Assembly (NCBI RefSeq): GCF_030272705.1
Contig: NZ_JARFYM010000003.1
Location: 186,001 to 250,000, forward strand
Length of the DNA stretch: 64,000 nt
Source: Rhizobium mayense
Lineage (GTDB): Bacteria; Pseudomonadota; Alphaproteobacteria; Rhizobiales; Rhizobiaceae
Direction of reading: 5' to 3'
Position 1 is the first letter of the stretch; every line of letters begins with the position of its first letter. The notes under the pieces are model-generated. The model was given only the letters and a program-made list of their open reading frames with translations. It was not told the DNA's origin and did no database searches. The translations under genes and the position numbers were made by a program. Below, piece by piece: positions 27,801 to 35,355 of the stretch.

Positions 27801-28800
27801 TGCGGCGATGACGGGCGACCGGCGGACGGGTGCGGCATGGAGCGATCTGAGCCTGCAACTACAACCCCGCGTCAAAGGCGCGAGCTTTGCCCGCTGCGCC
27901 TTTATCAATGTGTGGTTCCACAATCATTGGGTCGGAACGCTGGAAGACGGAATTGCGCGAGCAAAGGCGGGCGCCGAAGCCGGCCTCGCGAGCGGCGAAA
28001 TCGTCTACGGCTGCTTCAATCTCACAACGGTCGTCGTTCTGCTCGCTGCGGCTGGCCGGCCCATCGACGAGGTCATCTCGACCGGTACCGCGCATCTCGC
28101 GCGGAACGGCGGTCGGGTGCGCAATTCCGCCTTCACGCTGCTGCTGGAACTGCAATCCGCCCGCGCGCTTGCCGGCAAAACCCGCGCGTTCGACCAGCTT
28201 TCCGATGCGACAATGGACGAGGAGACTGAGTTCGCAACCATGCTCCAATCGCGGTTCAGCAATCAGGTTGCCGGTTATTACACGGCGAAACTGCGCTTGG
28301 CTGCACTTGGCGGGGACTGGCGAAGCGCTCTCTCATGGGCAGAACAGGCGCGTGTCCTGCTGCCGTTTTTCGCCGGACAACCCTCGGAAGTCGTGCTTGT
28401 GCACTATCACGGAGCTGCGGCGCTGGCACTTGCCGCCTTCGGCTCCCCGGAGGACGCTCAGGCATTACGCGCTGAGGGATGGGACTGCGCGGACCAGATG
28501 CGCAATTGGGAAGCCTTGAACGAGGCCTGGCTCAGCCCCAAGGCGGATATTCTCGAGGGGCTCCTCGAGGCGGGCGCCGGCCAAATCGCGGCGGCGCAGA
28601 GGCTTCTGCGCGCCGCGGCGGAGCGCGCCGCAGAAACGGGCCACTTGGAAGACCGCGCCTTCGCTTTGGAATGCCTGGCCAGGGTGCAACAAACGGCCGG
28701 CGAAATCCCTAGCGCGCTCCCCGAGGCGCTGGCGGCATACCGGGCGTGGGGCGCTGAAGGCAAGCGCGAACGCCTCGCCTGCGAGTTCGGCGCAGCCTGA
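24865..28800 (+). CDS. ADCY10-like protein: two cyclase domains, NTPase, TPR-like repeats
   Basis: A 1311-aa cytosolic protein. Cyclase domain 1 has both metal Asp (LLWLDVVGFTRI, D41; LMFAGDGLLAGW, D91) but lacks the N-x3-R motif (GNGLADLQE). Cyclase domain 2 lacks the first metal Asp (VVFVALPRL, Ala261) but has EAVNLAARL (N372, R376). This split is what a single shared active site requires, as in mammalian soluble adenylyl cyclase. A STAND/AAA-type NTPase follows (Walker A ESGMGKSRLL near 466; Walker B VTIDDAQWLDDESW near 590). About 500 residues of helical TPR-like repeats finish the protein. It probably makes cAMP in response to a ligand sensed by the repeats. The start at 24865 gives MSDRSLLEARLIESFAP; 24781 is not supported. 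It converges on the KAS III-like gene, 14 bp apart. Confidence 0.88.
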   Translation: MSDRSLLEARLIESFAPPPLRLFGKEPSIAPDRRMALLWLDVVGFTRITTHFLARGPAGIENLANLLELHFAGLIDMIVAHGGEPLMFAGDGLLAGWPCAGSTPHEALLRAAACAQQILAASRGALPSGEPIELHAVLAFGQCHTAEIGTGSLRLHVTVGNGLADLQEASATRAKGQLLVSAAARSILGDAATVRSAGRDAIVLTSLRGAPDPTPLAIPPLTSEARERLAGLVPLPVALRLDGRLLDWTAELRRISVVFVALPRLDHASPDILSRLESIVAAIAPEVLEQDGFIQQLRVDERGANLVIVFGIPPVAHADDPVRAVRCAVDMRDALRAIGQPSSIGVATGTAFCGLIGNDVFRAWTTYSEAVNLAARLQGLQQGTIQCDEATVRGAQDAISFVPIGHSQVRGLDLNVPVWTPRRQDRAELDELMHGRERELKRILSALEDAAQSGNSRFVIVEAESGMGKSRLLAELHHRLATERSTTLGGIADRIERHVPYRGWRGVLTQLLGLDAKQPESQRRAAALNALSPELAPSAALLNAVLQLDFPETAELEAMSAPQRTEARLDLLVSLLRRAACGGSLLVTIDDAQWLDDESWTLATKAVRAVRGLCLVMAMQPMEEDARIETLSDGGALRLKLEGLSDEEQDGLALTRLGAERIAPDLANLLHARARGHPFFCLELARALHDEGLIDVVDGTCRIAQHLADDRLPLPDSIHAAVARRIDRLDLESQVTLKVASAAGLRFPTALVAAVHPTANAEQAVVGRHLAMHHRAGMLQPDHIDELDGYSFCHGIMRDVAYELMLYGQRKQLHKAIADWYEQNSALDMSRFYALLAHHLEAAGEPVRAVHYLRLEAERVFGLGFVRQSLSIGLHGAALLGSEVPADGAGLQKAIGQEMEQIAALLGDRQPADLIDLPQLQDEHVASLVPLLLSIAPYAYQSQQPELFALLGARCLRLTLAHGQAVFTPDVYAMYSVVHAAMTGDRRTGAAWSDLSLQLQPRVKGASFARCAFINVWFHNHWVGTLEDGIARAKAGAEAGLASGEIVYGCFNLTTVVVLLAAAGRPIDEVISTGTAHLARNGGRVRNSAFTLLLELQSARALAGKTRAFDQLSDATMDEETEFATMLQSRFSNQVAGYYTAKLRLAALGGDWRSALSWAEQARVLLPFFAGQPSEVVLVHYHGAAALALAAFGSPEDAQALRAEGWDCADQMRNWEALNEAWLSPKADILEGLLEAGAGQIAAAQRLLRAAAERAAETGHLEDRAFALECLARVQQTAGEIPSALPEALAAYRAWGAEGKRERLACEFGAA

Positions 28801-28814
28801 ATACCAACTATGGT

Positions 28815-29816
28815 TCACACCACTCGCCGCAACAGTACGGCGTGCGCATGCAAGTCGAGGCCGAGCGCCAGGAGCATGACATAGGGTGTCTCTATGTCCT
28901 CTTCGCGAGCAGCCAGCGTCACGGCAATGCTGGCTACGGTCATGTTCCCGAAATCCTTGATGGTGCTGAGCGCCGGCCTGGTCTTCAGCACGTCGGCCCA
29001 GGCGTCCAGCAGGAGTGTCGACGCCTGATGACCGATGAGGGTGATATCGCCGCCGGAAAGCCCCTGGCGCTGCAACAACTGCTGTGCCGAAATCGCAGCG
29101 GTTCTACCGCCGAAAGACTTGAAGTCGTTGTAACCGTCCTGGGTCATGTGGAAATAGGGACCGCTATATTCCTGGTTCTCCGGCTGCCCGTTCGTCTTGA
29201 TGGGATCACCGCTGACGAACATCGCACCATAAAGATCAGATCTGACAAGAGCCTGCTGATCCTGAACGATCCAGCGCACACCGGCTGATGCACAGCCGAG
29301 CACTGCCGCCCCTGCGCCGTCACCGGCGCTTACCGACGCGCCCTGGTTATAGTCGACGGCGCGTGTCCAATCACCGCCGGCGACCACGAGAATTCGCCGG
29401 GCCCGCCCGACCTTCAGCAGCGCATCGGCAATAACGAGCGACTCTGTGAAGTTGGAAAAGTCATTTCCGAGCGGCAGCGGCATGGCTCGCTCCGGGAGAC
29501 CGAGACGCGCGTGCAACTCTCCCAGATCGCTCGGTACGATATAACGGCTGAGCGACGCGCAGCCCATCAGCAGATCGATATCGGCCGCCGCCACGCCCGC
29601 ATCGATCATCGCCTTCTCGGCCGCAGCCTCCATGATAGAGACAAGCGATTCGTCGGGTCCCAATACATGCCGCCGCTCGAATCCTTGGAACAGCGCCAAG
29701 ATCTCCTTTTGCGAGCTGTTGCTCTTCAGCGCATCGAAGATGGGATCGTCGTTGAGCCGGACCAGCGGCGGTACCTGATAGCCCAGCCCGATGATGCCGA
29801 TACTGTTCTCAACCAT
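28815..29816 (-). CDS. KAS III (FabH)-like protein without the catalytic cysteine
   Basis: The 333-aa thiolase-fold protein aligns with FabH over its whole length (IGIIGLGYQVPPLV; CASLSRYIVPSDLG; VSAGDGAGAAVLGC). The active-site His (IGHQAS, H263) and Asn (DFGNMTVASI, N291) are kept. The nucleophile position (CAGFTYAL in FabH) reads FSNFTESL, so Cys is replaced by Phe120. It should therefore not form the usual acyl-enzyme. It may be a decarboxylase, an ester/amide-forming variant, or a non-catalytic partner. The start overlaps the end of the amine oxidase gene by 8 bp. Third gene of the operon; the ATG at 29816 fits the FabH N-terminus. Confidence 0.88.
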   Translation of the reverse strand: MVENSIGIIGLGYQVPPLVRLNDDPIFDALKSNSSQKEILALFQGFERRHVLGPDESLVSIMEAAAEKAMIDAGVAAADIDLLMGCASLSRYIVPSDLGELHARLGLPERAMPLPLGNDFSNFTESLVIADALLKVGRARRILVVAGGDWTRAVDYNQGASVSAGDGAGAAVLGCASAGVRWIVQDQQALVRSDLYGAMFVSGDPIKTNGQPENQEYSGPYFHMTQDGYNDFKSFGGRTAAISAQQLLQRQGLSGGDITLIGHQASTLLLDAWADVLKTRPALSTIKDFGNMTVASIAVTLAAREEDIETPYVMLLALGLDLHAHAVLLRRVV

Positions 29817-31503
29817 CCTGCCACTCGCCTTTCGGTACACCGAGCCGCTGCTGCAGGACGATCTCGGCCGTCTGCAGGGCTCCTTCTGCCCATGTTTGAT
29901 TGGTTGAATATGCCTCCCCACAGATGTAGCAGGGGAAATCGTCGACCGGCTGAGTCATACGTGTGAGCATGACATCCGAACGGACGTTGACGTTCCAAAG
30001 ATGGACCCCGCCGCCGAAGGGATCGCGCGACCAGTCCATATAGGCGGCATCGATGGGCTCCGGCGCGCTGTCCTTGCCGTGCATCTGCATGAGCTCGCGA
30101 TGGAGCTCGTTCACCATCGGCTTGGTGGCCGGATGCTGTGTCCAGTTCTCAGCGAGCCGCTTGGCGAAGGGATCGGCCGATTCCGCTGTCATTTCGGCCG
30201 CCTTTCGCTTGAACATCGGCCAATGGTGGCCTGGGCTTCTCAAGCTAAGCGGCAGGCCGGCCTTGTGGACTTCCGCGCGCCTGTCCAGTCCTTCCCAGAA
30301 ACCGACGTTCAAGAGATCGTCGTACACCATGATAAGGCCTGGTTCGTCCCGCTTCGGAATGGTTGTCCCCTGCGGCCCGGCAGGCCAGTAGTAGCACTGC
30401 CGGATGGGCATGTCGGTGAGAGAGCGGCCGGAACTGACCCCCGAATCCTGCCACCAGCAGTTCGGATAGAGCAGGAAGCACTTGAACAACGGGATCGGAG
30501 CAACGGAGGCGAGGTCCTGCCGGAATTGGGTATTCGCCGGGCCAAGGACCTCGCCTTCCGGATCCAGCAGTTCGATAGAGCGCCGCGGCATGGCGAGCAC
30601 GATGGCGCGCGCCGTCTTTGTCGTACCGTCCTGGAACCGCAGCGTGATGCCCTTGGAGCCGTCGTCGAGCGTGGTGCCGGCGAAACCGGCAAGCCATTGC
30701 TGAAATTGGATCTCGCCGCCGGCGGCCTGGAAGCGGCTCTGAAGCTCCCATGGCACCGTCTCGTAGCCGCCGTTGACCATGCGGTAGCTGACGTTCGGGG
30801 TGAAATCGAAATATTCGGCGGTCAGGTCGAGGGCGTTGGTGTTTCCGCCGAGGCAGTCGTACCCGACAGTCGCCCGGGCGGCCGCATATCCGTCCGCACT
30901 CATACCCTTGGCAAGCAGGTTCCACAGGCCGTGCTGCCACAATGGCAATCCATCGACCATGACGGTTTCAAGATATTGGCGCAGTGTTCCGGCATTGAGA
31001 TGCGCCATGAGGTCAGGCATCAGCCGTGTCAGAACGCGTCCGATCAGCCCTGCGGGACTTCCCCCCGTTCCCGCGGCCAGCCATGCCGCTTCCGCCGGAT
31101 CGAGCCAGAAGGGCAGCGCTGCCGCATTGCCGAGGTCGCTGGTGCGCAGGAGCTTCCCGCGCAGGAAGGCAATATTGCCGGGAAGATCGACGACCTGCTC
31201 ATGCCATGGCAGTTTCAGCACGCACTCGACCAGGCTGGTAACGAGGGTCTGTGCCGGGGCGACATAGCGCATGCCGCCGACCTCTGCGGTCGTGTCCGGC
31301 ATATGCGGCGAGCGAGCCGAAAGCAGCCGCCCGCCTATGCGTTCGCTTCCTTCGAAGAGAGCGACCTTGAGTTTTCCGCGAGCAGCTTCCCAACCCGCAA
31401 GCTTGGAGCCGGTCAGCCGCGATGTCAGCAGCCGCCAGCCCGTATAGATGCCACTTATCCCACCGCCGACGATAGCAACGTCGACGTCCGGCAATGTATC
31501 CAT
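29809..31503 (-). CDS. Flavin-dependent amine/L-amino-acid oxidase
   Basis: A 564-aa FAD enzyme. The dinucleotide-binding motif is VAIVGGGISGIYTGWRLL at residue 8; the second FAD region is SERIGGRLLSARSPHMPDTT then AEVGGMRYV, with Arg/Met contacts. The C-terminal FAD motif is YICGEAYSTNQTWAEGALQT. This is the architecture of flavin monoamine oxidases, L-amino-acid oxidases and tryptophan 2-monooxygenase. It should oxidise an amine or amino acid to the imine/2-oxo acid with release of H2O2. No signal peptide, so cytosolic. It starts 14 bp after the ThDP enzyme gene and overlaps the KAS III-like gene. The substrate cannot be deduced from the sequence. Confidence 0.88.
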   Translation of the reverse strand: MDTLPDVDVAIVGGGISGIYTGWRLLTSRLTGSKLAGWEAARGKLKVALFEGSERIGGRLLSARSPHMPDTTAEVGGMRYVAPAQTLVTSLVECVLKLPWHEQVVDLPGNIAFLRGKLLRTSDLGNAAALPFWLDPAEAAWLAAGTGGSPAGLIGRVLTRLMPDLMAHLNAGTLRQYLETVMVDGLPLWQHGLWNLLAKGMSADGYAAARATVGYDCLGGNTNALDLTAEYFDFTPNVSYRMVNGGYETVPWELQSRFQAAGGEIQFQQWLAGFAGTTLDDGSKGITLRFQDGTTKTARAIVLAMPRRSIELLDPEGEVLGPANTQFRQDLASVAPIPLFKCFLLYPNCWWQDSGVSSGRSLTDMPIRQCYYWPAGPQGTTIPKRDEPGLIMVYDDLLNVGFWEGLDRRAEVHKAGLPLSLRSPGHHWPMFKRKAAEMTAESADPFAKRLAENWTQHPATKPMVNELHRELMQMHGKDSAPEPIDAAYMDWSRDPFGGGVHLWNVNVRSDVMLTRMTQPVDDFPCYICGEAYSTNQTWAEGALQTAEIVLQQRLGVPKGEWQDG

Positions 31504-31517
31504 GAGTTCCCCCTCCC

Positions 31518-33326
31518 TCAGTCGACCTTCTTTTGCCAGTAAGGCGCGCTCCAGTATGGAGGCGCGGCCTTCGGGTCGATATGCGCCACAATCACCTGCG
31601 GCCGTCCGTTTTGGGCGCCATCCATGATCTTGCCCCATGAATCTCGAAGGTCTGCGGGCTTACCGACATCGACCGCATCGGCGCCGAGCCCTTCCGCCAC
31701 CTTTATGAGATCGGTCGCTCCAAGGCTGTAGGCCTCGTCGAAACTGCCGTCGCTCGGGAACATCATTTCCATGCCCTGCGCCACCATTTTCAGATCGTCG
31801 TCCTTCAGAACGATCCAGATGGCGCCCACCTTGTGCGCGGCGGCGGTGGAGATCTCGCCGAGCTGCATCAGAAATGCTCCGTCCCCGACCAGGGCAACGG
31901 CAAGGCGATCGGGCCGTCCCAGCCTGGCGCCAATCACACCGCAGACGCCAAAGCCCATCGGGCCCATTGCCAGTGCGCTGTGGAATTCCTGCCCGCGGTC
32001 GACGATAAGGGAGTGCAGTCCCCAGCCGACGCAATTGCCGCAATCGATGAAAATGAAGGTATCGTCCGGCAGCAATTCGTTGAGCGTCCGGCAAAGGGCG
32101 GCAGGCTGCAGCGGAGCGCCCTCCGAATTGTAGCTTTCAGGCGACGAAAACGGCGAATGGTCCTTCTTGATTTCGGCGATCTCGGCCGCTCGCGCGGCGA
32201 CAACCGCTGGGTCGGCCGGCCACGCCGGAGCCTGATCCCAGACGGCTCGGATGAAGGCACCGGCCTCCGCGACGATCCCGTCGGTGACGGGGAAACCGCG
32301 TCCGATCATCGACTGGTCGATATCGACCTGGATGAACGGGCCGTCCGGCACCAGCATCGGGTTCCACCGATAGGTCGCAAGCTCGCCGAGCGACGAGCCC
32401 ACGACGAGCAGCGCATCATGGGCGGCAGCGGAGCCCTGGCCGATCATCCAATATTGCGGCCATTGGCATCCGGCAAATCCATAGGCGCGAAACGACAGGT
32501 CGTGCGTCTCGGGAAAGACGCCCTTTCCGTCCGACGTCGTCATGACCGGAACTTGCCACCACTCCGCCAGACACCGAAGCGCATCGGCCGTGCCGGAATC
32601 CCGCACCGCCTCGCGGCAGCCGTTGCCAAGCAGGATCAGAGGCCGTTTCGCAGTCGACAGCACCTCCAGCACGCGTCGAACGCCCTCCGCCGGCGCGACG
32701 CCCCTCGGCAGCGTGCGATAGTTCGAGGGGTGAGCAGGCGGTCGCGGCGCTACGATTTGATAGGGGTCTTCGTCATCGATTGTTGCCGAAGCAACGTTGT
32801 CGGAAATGCCCAGACGCACAGCGCGCCGCGGAATTGACAGCATGTCGCGCAGCGCCTGTTCGATAACGATCGGCGCGCCGGCCGCAGCTGCGATATCGGC
32901 GCTGTAACGCGTTCCCGCGGCGTAGATATCACGAATATTGAGCCCGCAATCGGTGCCCTCCTGAAGATAGCCGCGGCCAAGGAAATTTTGCGGCACCTCG
33001 CCGGTGAGCGTAATGACGGCGGAACCGCCGAAATACGCATTCATCGTGCCGGTCAGCGCATTGGTGGCGCCGGGGCCGCTGGTGACGAGCACCACACCGG
33101 GCTTGCCGGTTGCGCGAAAATAACCATCGGCCATGTAGGCGGCAGCGGACTCCTGTCGGCACACGACATAGGTGAATTCGGGGCGTTCCTTGACCCTCTC
33201 CAGCAAATGCGCGATGCCGGCGCCCGGAACGCCGAACATCAACGTCGCACGTTCGAGAACCAGATAGTCGAGAAGCTGGTCGGCAACAGTGCCGCCTTGC
33301 GAAGACGTAGATGCAGCCATCGTCAT
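31518..33326 (-). CDS. Acetolactate-synthase-like ThDP-dependent enzyme
   Basis: The 602-aa protein has the three-domain ThDP fold. The catalytic Glu59 lies in CRQESAAAYMADGYFRATG, then TSGPGATNALTGTMNAYFGG and the Gln-containing loop GRGYLQEGTD. A central Rossmann-like domain follows (LILLGNGCREAV). The ThDP/Mg site is LVGDGAFLMQLGE near residue 480. The usual Asn-Asn pair after it is changed: VLKDDDLKM where acetolactate synthases have ILNNGYLGM. It probably decarboxylates a 2-oxo acid and may join the product to a second carbonyl. It is not the housekeeping IlvB, since no small subunit gene is adjacent. First gene of the operon; GGAG precedes the ATG. Confidence 0.87.
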   Translation of the reverse strand: MTMAASTSSQGGTVADQLLDYLVLERATLMFGVPGAGIAHLLERVKERPEFTYVVCRQESAAAYMADGYFRATGKPGVVLVTSGPGATNALTGTMNAYFGGSAVITLTGEVPQNFLGRGYLQEGTDCGLNIRDIYAAGTRYSADIAAAAGAPIVIEQALRDMLSIPRRAVRLGISDNVASATIDDEDPYQIVAPRPPAHPSNYRTLPRGVAPAEGVRRVLEVLSTAKRPLILLGNGCREAVRDSGTADALRCLAEWWQVPVMTTSDGKGVFPETHDLSFRAYGFAGCQWPQYWMIGQGSAAAHDALLVVGSSLGELATYRWNPMLVPDGPFIQVDIDQSMIGRGFPVTDGIVAEAGAFIRAVWDQAPAWPADPAVVAARAAEIAEIKKDHSPFSSPESYNSEGAPLQPAALCRTLNELLPDDTFIFIDCGNCVGWGLHSLIVDRGQEFHSALAMGPMGFGVCGVIGARLGRPDRLAVALVGDGAFLMQLGEISTAAAHKVGAIWIVLKDDDLKMVAQGMEMMFPSDGSFDEAYSLGATDLIKVAEGLGADAVDVGKPADLRDSWGKIMDGAQNGRPQVIVAHIDPKAAPPYWSAPYWQKKVD

Positions 33327-33543
33327 GAACTCCGCTTCATCGTGAGATAATGGCAGAAGAGCTATGAATGCGATTTCAGGTGACTGTATTTGCGGATGCT
33401 GATGCTACTCGCAGGCAAGTAACTCATCGTGCCTGAGGCCAGTCTTTATGTCGAGTAGCTAAAATAAGTAAGGCTGTGGATACGTTGACTGAAATCTGCC
33501 GATCACGACCGCTCTTGCCTTTCGGACTGCCAAAACGAGTGGC
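33327..33543. other. Promoter-side intergenic region of the ThDP/amine-oxidase/KAS III operon
   Basis: 217 bp upstream of the operon. It must contain the operon promoter. No operator-like repeat is obvious. Confidence 0.4.
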
Positions 33544-33705
33544 TCAATGCGTCTCCGCGGGCCAACCAACGGCATCGGCAGGTCTGGTGGCGTTTATGGC
33601 CATGTCGATCAGGTTATATCCGGTTATTGCACCGATCAATTTTATGATGATGACCGCCACGCTCAGAAGCGCAAGCGTCATGATTATCTTGTCGTGTTTA
33701 TCCAC
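33544..33705 (-). CDS. Possible 53-aa membrane micro-protein
   Basis: A minus-strand frame begins at a GTG with GGGGA about 10 bases upstream and reads VDKHDKIIMTLALLSVAVII, then IKLIGAITGYNLIDMAINAT and a hydrophilic end. It has one clear membrane segment. The charged N-terminus followed by a hydrophobic helix looks like a real small protein rather than a chance frame. No family recognised. It lies between the exporter gene and the biosynthetic operon, on their strand. Confidence 0.45.
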   Translation of the reverse strand: MDKHDKIIMTLALLSVAVIIIKLIGAITGYNLIDMAINATRPADAVGWPAETH

Positions 33706-33792
33706 AGCCCGTTCCCCAACGCCTTGTAAAATCTGCGTTTTGCGCAGTTGGCGGCAGTATATCGAGTCTGTTGCGGAGTGCTATGGGCTTGT

Positions 33793-34401
33793 TCAAGTGG
33801 CCAATCTGCCCGCAGCTACGAGTAAAAGCCCGCCGGCTATTCTTTCGATCCATCTTCGGCGACGATCGTTGAGGCTGCCATGGGTCCCGACCGCTGCGAC
33901 CACGAAACTGAGGATGGTGTAGACGATGCTGCACAATCCGATGAAGATCGCCGAGAGGGCGCATGCTTGCAGCGCGATGTTTCCTTGGTGCTGCATGAAT
34001 TGCGGCAGGATAGCGAAGTAGATCATCATGCCTTTGGGATTGAGAAAGGCTGTCAGGAAGCCTCTTTGAAGCTGGTTTGCACGACCTCCCGTCGGAAGCC
34101 TGATACCGCCGGCTTTCATCGATGATTTGATGAGCTGGAACGCAAGATAGAGGAGATAGGCGACGCCCAGCCAGCGAAGAGCCGTGAAGAGTGTGGGCGA
34201 GGCTGCGATGATGGCGGCAAGGCCAAGCGCCACAAGAGTCGAGTGCACCATATAGCCGATGCATACTCCTGCCGTTGAGCGTAGTCCGGCAGAGGCGCCG
34301 CCCGATAGCGTTTGCGATGCGACGAACAACATATCCGGACCTGGGGTGCAGATCAGCGGCAGGACCGTGGCTGCGAAGAGAAGCAGTGCTGTGTTTTCCA
34401 T
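33793..34401 (-). CDS. LysE/RhtB-family amino-acid exporter
   Basis: The 202-aa inner-membrane protein has about six hydrophobic segments and the family signature LPLICTPGPDMLFVASQTL at the N-terminus, then GVAYLLYLAFQLIKSS and GFLTAFLNPKGMMIYFAILP. Such proteins export amino acids or related metabolites. Starts at 34401 or 34410 are both possible. It is divergent from an Lrp-type regulator gene, the common arrangement for Lrp-controlled exporters. It lies next to an amino-acid-oxidising operon on the same strand. Confidence 0.9.
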   Translation of the reverse strand: MENTALLLFAATVLPLICTPGPDMLFVASQTLSGGASAGLRSTAGVCIGYMVHSTLVALGLAAIIAASPTLFTALRWLGVAYLLYLAFQLIKSSMKAGGIRLPTGGRANQLQRGFLTAFLNPKGMMIYFAILPQFMQHQGNIALQACALSAIFIGLCSIVYTILSFVVAAVGTHGSLNDRRRRWIERIAGGLLLVAAGRLAT

Positions 34402-34456
34402 AATTGGCATCGTAGAAGCAAAAGCGGGCAATGAGGTTGCGAATACACCAATTTTG

Positions 34457-34483
34457 TCGGAATAATTGGCATTAAAATTCCGA
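34457..34483. promoter_or_regulatory. Putative Lrp-type operator between exporter and regulator genes
   Basis: An inverted repeat TCGGAAT (34457-34463) and ATTCCGA (34477-34483) with a 13-bp AT-rich spacer lies in the 104-bp divergent region. Lrp/AsnC proteins commonly bind AT-rich dyads here and control both directions. The protein-site link is inferred. Confidence 0.45.
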
Positions 34484-34505
34484 TTGATCGAATTATTGAT
34501 AGGGA

Positions 34506-34973
34506 ATGCCAATGCGGCTGGATGAGATTGATAAGCGCATATTACGGGCCTTGCAGCGCGACGGGCGGCTCCAGAACATCGAGCTGGCAAGGGAAGTGGG
34601 CCTGTCTCCGTCGCCCTGTCTGCGGCGGGTCAAGCTCCTCGAGGAGGCCGGCATCATCGACCGTTATGTAGCGGTACTCAACCCGGTGAAGGCCGGATTG
34701 CCGCTCTCCATGTTCGCACGCGTCTGGCTGACGGCCCAGGACGCGGAAACCATCGATCATTTCATGGAAGCGATGAAGAAACTGCCGCAGGTGATGGAGT
34801 GCTACATCATGCTTGGAGAAAGCGATGCTTTATTGCGAGTCGTCGTCGCCGATCTTGACGACTATCGGCATTTTCAGTCGACACATCTGACGAGGATCAA
34901 CGGCGTCCAGAATGTCAAGACGGACGTACCGAGCCAGATCGTCAAACAGACCTACGCATTGCCTTTGCGCTGA
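34506..34973 (+). CDS. Lrp/AsnC-family transcriptional regulator
   Basis: The 155-aa protein has an N-terminal winged helix (LDEIDKRILRALQRDGRLQN then LAREVGLSPSPCLRRVKLLE). A C-terminal RAM ligand-binding domain follows (VMECYIMLGESDALLRVVVA). It probably senses an amino acid and controls the divergent LysE-type exporter. A second ATG two codons in (34512) is an equal start candidate. Confidence 0.93.
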   Translation: MPMRLDEIDKRILRALQRDGRLQNIELAREVGLSPSPCLRRVKLLEEAGIIDRYVAVLNPVKAGLPLSMFARVWLTAQDAETIDHFMEAMKKLPQVMECYIMLGESDALLRVVVADLDDYRHFQSTHLTRINGVQNVKTDVPSQIVKQTYALPLR

Positions 34974-35021
34974 AGATCGCTGTCCGTCGATATCCGACGC
35001 GGCACGTGACGATGCGGTGCG

Positions 35022-35261
35022 TCAGGCGGCGTTCAGGTCCGCGATTTCGCCGTGCCGTGCTAGGAGGCGAGGGGAGGTCATGTCACCGGTCTCTTCATCG
35101 ACCATGACCGCATAGGCGGCAACGCCGACGAAACGCGCGGACATGGAGGAGGCGATCTTCTCGGCGCTAGCAGCGCTCGATGCCTGCCGCATCTCTCCGG
35201 GAACCAGATTTCCCCGGTTCTTCTTGTAGGGAAGGATAATGAATTTTTCGCCGGATGCCAT
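35022..35261 (-). CDS. Small conserved hypothetical protein
   Basis: 79 aa beginning MASGEKFIILPYKKNRGNLV. The middle has a Ser/Ala-rich helix (QASSAASAEKIASSMSA) and the C-terminal half VGVAAYAVMVDEETGDMTSP. It resembles short rhizobial proteins of unknown function. The frame is open to 35288, but the start at 35261 gives the better-looking N-terminus. It sits downstream of the aap terminator. Confidence 0.62.
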   Translation of the reverse strand: MASGEKFIILPYKKNRGNLVPGEMRQASSAASAEKIASSMSARFVGVAAYAVMVDEETGDMTSPRLLARHGEIADLNAA

Positions 35262-35355
35262 TGTGTTTGCCCTGATTTGTTCGCACAATGTTCTGGATTG
35301 CTCAGGCTGTCAAGATGGTTAACGGCGACGTCGGTCGCATTTATCACATGCACAT

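Noticed and set aside
30001..31542. 513-codon plus-strand open frame
   Set aside because: Antisense to the flavin amine oxidase, whose FAD motifs are clear.
33476..33922. 148-codon plus-strand frame
   Set aside because: It overlaps the end of the LysE-type gene and the micro-protein frame on the other strand and has no coherent protein features.
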